Of a stretch of 5,622 nt of DNA, positions 4,334 to 5,622 are shown one piece after another. The position numbers and the translations under genes were made by a program. The notes below the pieces were generated by a model. That model did no database searches. It saw only the letters and a program-made list of their open reading frames with translations, and was not told where the DNA came from. Source of the DNA: Kiritimatiellia bacterium (lineage in GTDB: Bacteria > Verrucomicrobiota > Kiritimatiellia > SLAD01). The stretch lies in NCBI GenBank assembly GCA_007127595.1, contig SKZA01000392.1, forward strand, positions 1 through 5,622, read 5' to 3'. Each line of letters opens with the position of its first letter. Positions within the stretch are counted from its first letter, which is position 1.

Positions 4334-5622
4334 ATGAAGAAGACAGTAGGAACAGAAGGTATATGGAGCCGCCGCATGGCGATAGGACTGGTCGTCGCAT
4401 TGCTGGCGGCGGGATGGGTGAGCGATGCCGAGGCTTGCAACGCCTGTAATCTGGTCTTTACCGACGAGATTCGATCTTCGCGGGCGGGCAGCTTGCTGGC
4501 GCGCGACCTGCAACGCGCGGCGGAGAACCAGCGCGGCCTGCCGCTGAACGGTTTCTCGTCCATGCCGATGAATGCGGACGCGCGCGTCGTAACGGAGCCC
4601 GAGCCGATCCAGTTGGCGGCCGTGGCCGAACCGTCGGAGCAGTCCGCGCCGGTACGCGCGGCGAATCCTTCACCGCGCAATAGCCCAAGCGAAGTACCGG
4701 ACTGGATGGCCAATGCGGCCTTCCCGGACATCGTTGCACGCGACTATGCGTTGCCGACGCCCCTGACATCGTATGTCCCGCAGGACGCGCCTGTGGACAA
4801 GAGCTTCACGATCACGCTCCACGAAGGCCAGACCTACATCGGCAACGGCGTGCTGTACGACGGGTTCCTGATCGACGGCAAGGTGCCGGGCCCGACGTTG
4901 ATTGTGGACGAAGGCGACATCGTTGAAATCACCGTGGTCAACGACGGCATGGTGCCGCACGGTGCGTCGATTCATGCCGCTTACACGCAATCATCCGCTT
5001 ACTTGGGCAGTATCCAGGCGGGTGAAACCAAGTCGCTGCGTTTCAAGGCGAGTTATCCGGGCGTGTTTATGTATCACTGTGCGCCCGGCGGGCACGCCAT
5101 TCCCATGCACGTGCTTGGCGGCCAGTACGGCATGATCGTGGTAAAACCGAAAGGGGAAGCCCGGTATCAGCTTGAAAAGGACATGGGACAGCAGCCCGAT
5201 CTGGAATTGTACATGATCCAGCACGAGCTCTACGCGTCGGGCAAGGACGCCGTGGAAGGCAACGCGACCTACACGATGTTCAACGGCCGCCTGTTCCGTT
5301 ACGTGGAAGAGCCGATTCACGTGCAGCCCGGCGACTACGTCCGTATGTACTTCCTCAACGTCGGGCCCAATCTGCTGTCGACCTTTCATATCGTGGGCAT
5401 CATTTGGGATTATGTGTATTGGCAGGGTCATCCTGACGCCAAGTGGCCGGGCGGCCAGAGCGTCACGGCCGGTCCGACGGATTCCTGGGTGATCGAGTTC
5501 CGTATTCCGCCGGAGGAGGGGGCCTACACCATGCTCTCACACGCGGTCGGTTCGACCAGTCGCGGCGCAATCGGACTGTTGGTGGCGTCAGCGGATGCGG
5601 ACACGCCGCCGGTGGTATTGGC
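4334..5622 (+). CDS. Exported NirK-like two-domain multicopper oxidase, 3'-truncated by the window edge
   Basis: 429 complete residues are visible with no stop. Residues 1-34 are an export signal: 'SRRMAI' at 12-17 is a weak Tat-type motif, then a hydrophobic stretch 'LVVALLAAG' ending at 'AEA'. The mature end starts with C35-N-A-C38. Residues about 60-150 are an Ala/Pro-rich linker. Cupredoxin domain 1 (about 156-273) has the multicopper oxidase sequence 'GKVPGPTLIVDEGD', then 'PHGASIH' and 'YHCAPGGHAIPMH'. Domain 2 (about 285-418) has 'NVGPN', 'FHIVG' and 'LSHAVG'. By alignment to copper nitrite reductases from memory, type 1 ligands are His209, Cys249 and His259, with Gln264 where Met is usual. 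Type 2 ligands are His214, His248 and His403, and His352 matches the catalytic His. The catalytic Asp position of HNVDFH is Ser212. A single His before Cys (YHC rather than HCH) and His-x4-His spacing favour NirK over laccase. NirK proteins are periplasmic trimers reducing nitrite to NO; the substitutions make that activity doubtful. The N-terminal extension makes it longer than typical NirK. Confidence 0.88.
   Translation, partial: MKKTVGTEGIWSRRMAIGLVVALLAAGWVSDAEACNACNLVFTDEIRSSRAGSLLARDLQRAAENQRGLPLNGFSSMPMNADARVVTEPEPIQLAAVAEPSEQSAPVRAANPSPRNSPSEVPDWMANAAFPDIVARDYALPTPLTSYVPQDAPVDKSFTITLHEGQTYIGNGVLYDGFLIDGKVPGPTLIVDEGDIVEITVVNDGMVPHGASIHAAYTQSSAYLGSIQAGETKSLRFKASYPGVFMYHCAPGGHAIPMHVLGGQYGMIVVKPKGEARYQLEKDMGQQPDLELYMIQHELYASGKDAVEGNATYTMFNGRLFRYVEEPIHVQPGDYVRMYFLNVGPNLLSTFHIVGIIWDYVYWQGHPDAKWPGGQSVTAGPTDSWVIEFRIPPEEGAYTMLSHAVGSTSRGAIGLLVASADADTPPVVL

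Noticed and set aside
4145..4990. Minus-strand open frames over the start of the copper oxidase gene
   Set aside because: They are antisense to a clear cupredoxin coding frame and show no recognisable motifs.
4334..5622. Laccase-type (trinuclear copper) multicopper oxidase
   Set aside because: The HxH pairs and HCH motif of laccases are absent. The His-x4-His spacing and single His before Cys match the NirK arrangement instead.

Overview
This window looks like a piece of a GC-rich genome from the PVC group of bacteria, with Kiritimatiellota, Verrucomicrobiota or Lentisphaerota the best guesses. The assignment is an inference. It rests on protein style: secreted proteins with a thrombospondin type 3-like Asp/Gly/Pro segment, a 'GIPNxLxYxFG' module and C-terminal 'Y.(I/V)E.(R/S)T.....W......FYR(V/L)' tails. 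No rRNA, tRNA or housekeeping marker is present to confirm it.

Layout. Positions 1-3951 hold three tightly packed plus-strand genes, probably one transcript. The first (open at the left edge, ends 1943) is a large right-handed beta-helix surface protein. The second (1946-2623) is a small secreted protein with calcium-binding-type repeats. It starts 2 bases after the first gene's stop and has no visible ribosome binding site, so it is probably translationally coupled. The third (2644-3951) is a secreted SGNH/GDSL-like hydrolase with a C-terminal PVC-type module. Together they look like a set of exported, cell-surface or matrix proteins; their joint role cannot be read from sequence.

Positions 3952-4333 are a junction region. 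On the minus strand lies the 5' stump of a LolD/MacB-type ABC transporter ATPase (start at 4128, with its own Shine-Dalgarno). It loses homology just where the Walker A loop should begin. Divergent from it is a well-formed sigma-70-type promoter (4228-4256), whose -10 is embedded in an imperfect 28-base palindrome that may be an operator.

Positions 4334-5622 hold the 5' part of a copper protein gene, open at the right edge. It encodes an exported two-cupredoxin multicopper oxidase of the NirK (copper nitrite reductase) architecture. All His and Cys ligands for the type 1 and type 2 coppers are recognisable. However, the axial type 1 Met aligns with Gln, the catalytic Asp aligns with Ser, and the Cys-His loop is longer and carries an extra His. 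This is the most interesting item here: a NirK-fold protein whose active site suggests a chemistry other than ordinary nitrite reduction.

No CRISPR array, RNA gene, complete mobile element or convincing intrinsic terminator was seen.
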